From Treponema sp. (GTDB taxonomy: Bacteria > Spirochaetota > Spirochaetia > Treponematales > Breznakiellaceae): a stretch of DNA of 14,567 nt. The stretch is taken from NCBI GenBank assembly GCA_031279925.1, contig JAITHQ010000101.1, forward strand, positions 1 to 14,567, given 5' to 3'. Shown here piece by piece: positions 14,517 through 14,567 of this stretch (position 1 is the first letter of the stretch; every line of letters begins with the position of its first letter). A program made the translations under genes and the position numbers. A model generated the notes under the pieces. The model ran no database searches and was not told the origin of the DNA. It saw nothing but the letters and a program-made list of their open reading frames with translations.

Positions 14517-14567
14517 AGAGCCTGTTCAAAATTCTACCTTGCAGGCTCCAAAAGAGCCCGAAAATCG
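14517..14567. repeat. Hairpin-forming repeat fragment downstream of tRNA-Val (cut by the window edge)
   Basis: AGAGCCTGTTCAAA (14517-14530) is identical to 11313-11326 at the flhB 5' block. GAGCCTG (14518-14524) pairs with CAGGCTC (14542-14548), and an alternative stem is GGCTC (14544-14548) with GAGCC (14554-14558). No U-run is visible, so it is not an obvious terminator. The DNA just after tRNA genes is a common site for repeats and inserted elements. Confidence 0.45.

Noticed and set aside
14518..14558. Intrinsic terminator of tRNA-Val
   Set aside because: Stems GAGCCTG/CAGGCTC and GGCTC/GAGCC exist, but no U-run follows within the window and the sequence is shared with the flhB repeat block, so a repeat is the better description.

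Overview
The window is a flagellar export and regulation gene block from a spirochete, most likely a Treponema. Reasons: the order fliO-fliP-fliQ-fliR-flhB-flhA-flhF-flhG, then a WhiG/FliA-type sigma factor and a FapA-family protein, is the order I recall from treponemes; FlhB carries the spirochete-type start of its conserved part (IHLQWF followed by GKTEEPTE); and small lineage-specific proteins lie on both sides of the sigma gene. The base composition looks balanced to moderately GC-rich, which would suit the termite-gut/free-living branch better than the AT-rich oral species. The species assignment is inference.

Layout. Positions 1-500 (+ strand) hold the last codons of an unidentified gene and, overlapping it by ATGA, a 148-residue protein of unknown function. 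Positions 501-1124 are a gene-free gap between convergent transcription units. It is almost filled by a 541-bp foldback element (503-1043) with perfect 59-bp inverted ends, followed by a small hairpin (1052-1075) that may terminate the leftward operon. Positions 1125-14272 (all - strand) are one tightly packed cluster of thirteen genes. In transcription order they are fliO, fliP, fliQ, fliR, flhB, flhA, flhF, flhG, an unknown two-TM protein, the sigma factor fliA, a Jag-N/FapA protein, an unknown 112-residue protein, and a membrane-anchored coiled-coil/HTH protein resembling SwrB in architecture. Gaps are 0-46 bp, with several ATGA or longer overlaps, so co-transcription and translational coupling are expected. 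Positions 14273-14439 are a divergent promoter region. A tRNA-Val(TAC) gene follows on the + strand (14440-14513), then a hairpin-forming repeat at the window edge.

How the genes work together. FliO, FliP, FliQ, FliR and FlhB assemble the type III export gate, with FlhB switching substrate class by self-cleavage at NPTH. FlhA forms the export ring. The FlhF GTPase and FlhG ATPase set flagellar position and number, and FliA directs late flagellar transcription. The last genes are probably accessory assembly or regulation factors; the final one sits where Bacillus has swrB, just after the sigD-containing gene group.

Most unusual points: (1) the long foldback element; (2) a structured repeat-like block at the fliR/flhB junction that stays in frame and gives FlhB about 85 unconserved N-terminal residues, sharing a 14-bp sequence with the DNA next to tRNA-Val; (3) the SwrB-like terminal protein; (4) the promoter and tRNA directly upstream of fliO, where treponemes usually have fliM/fliN; (5) several 8-9-nt homopolymer tracts in flhF.
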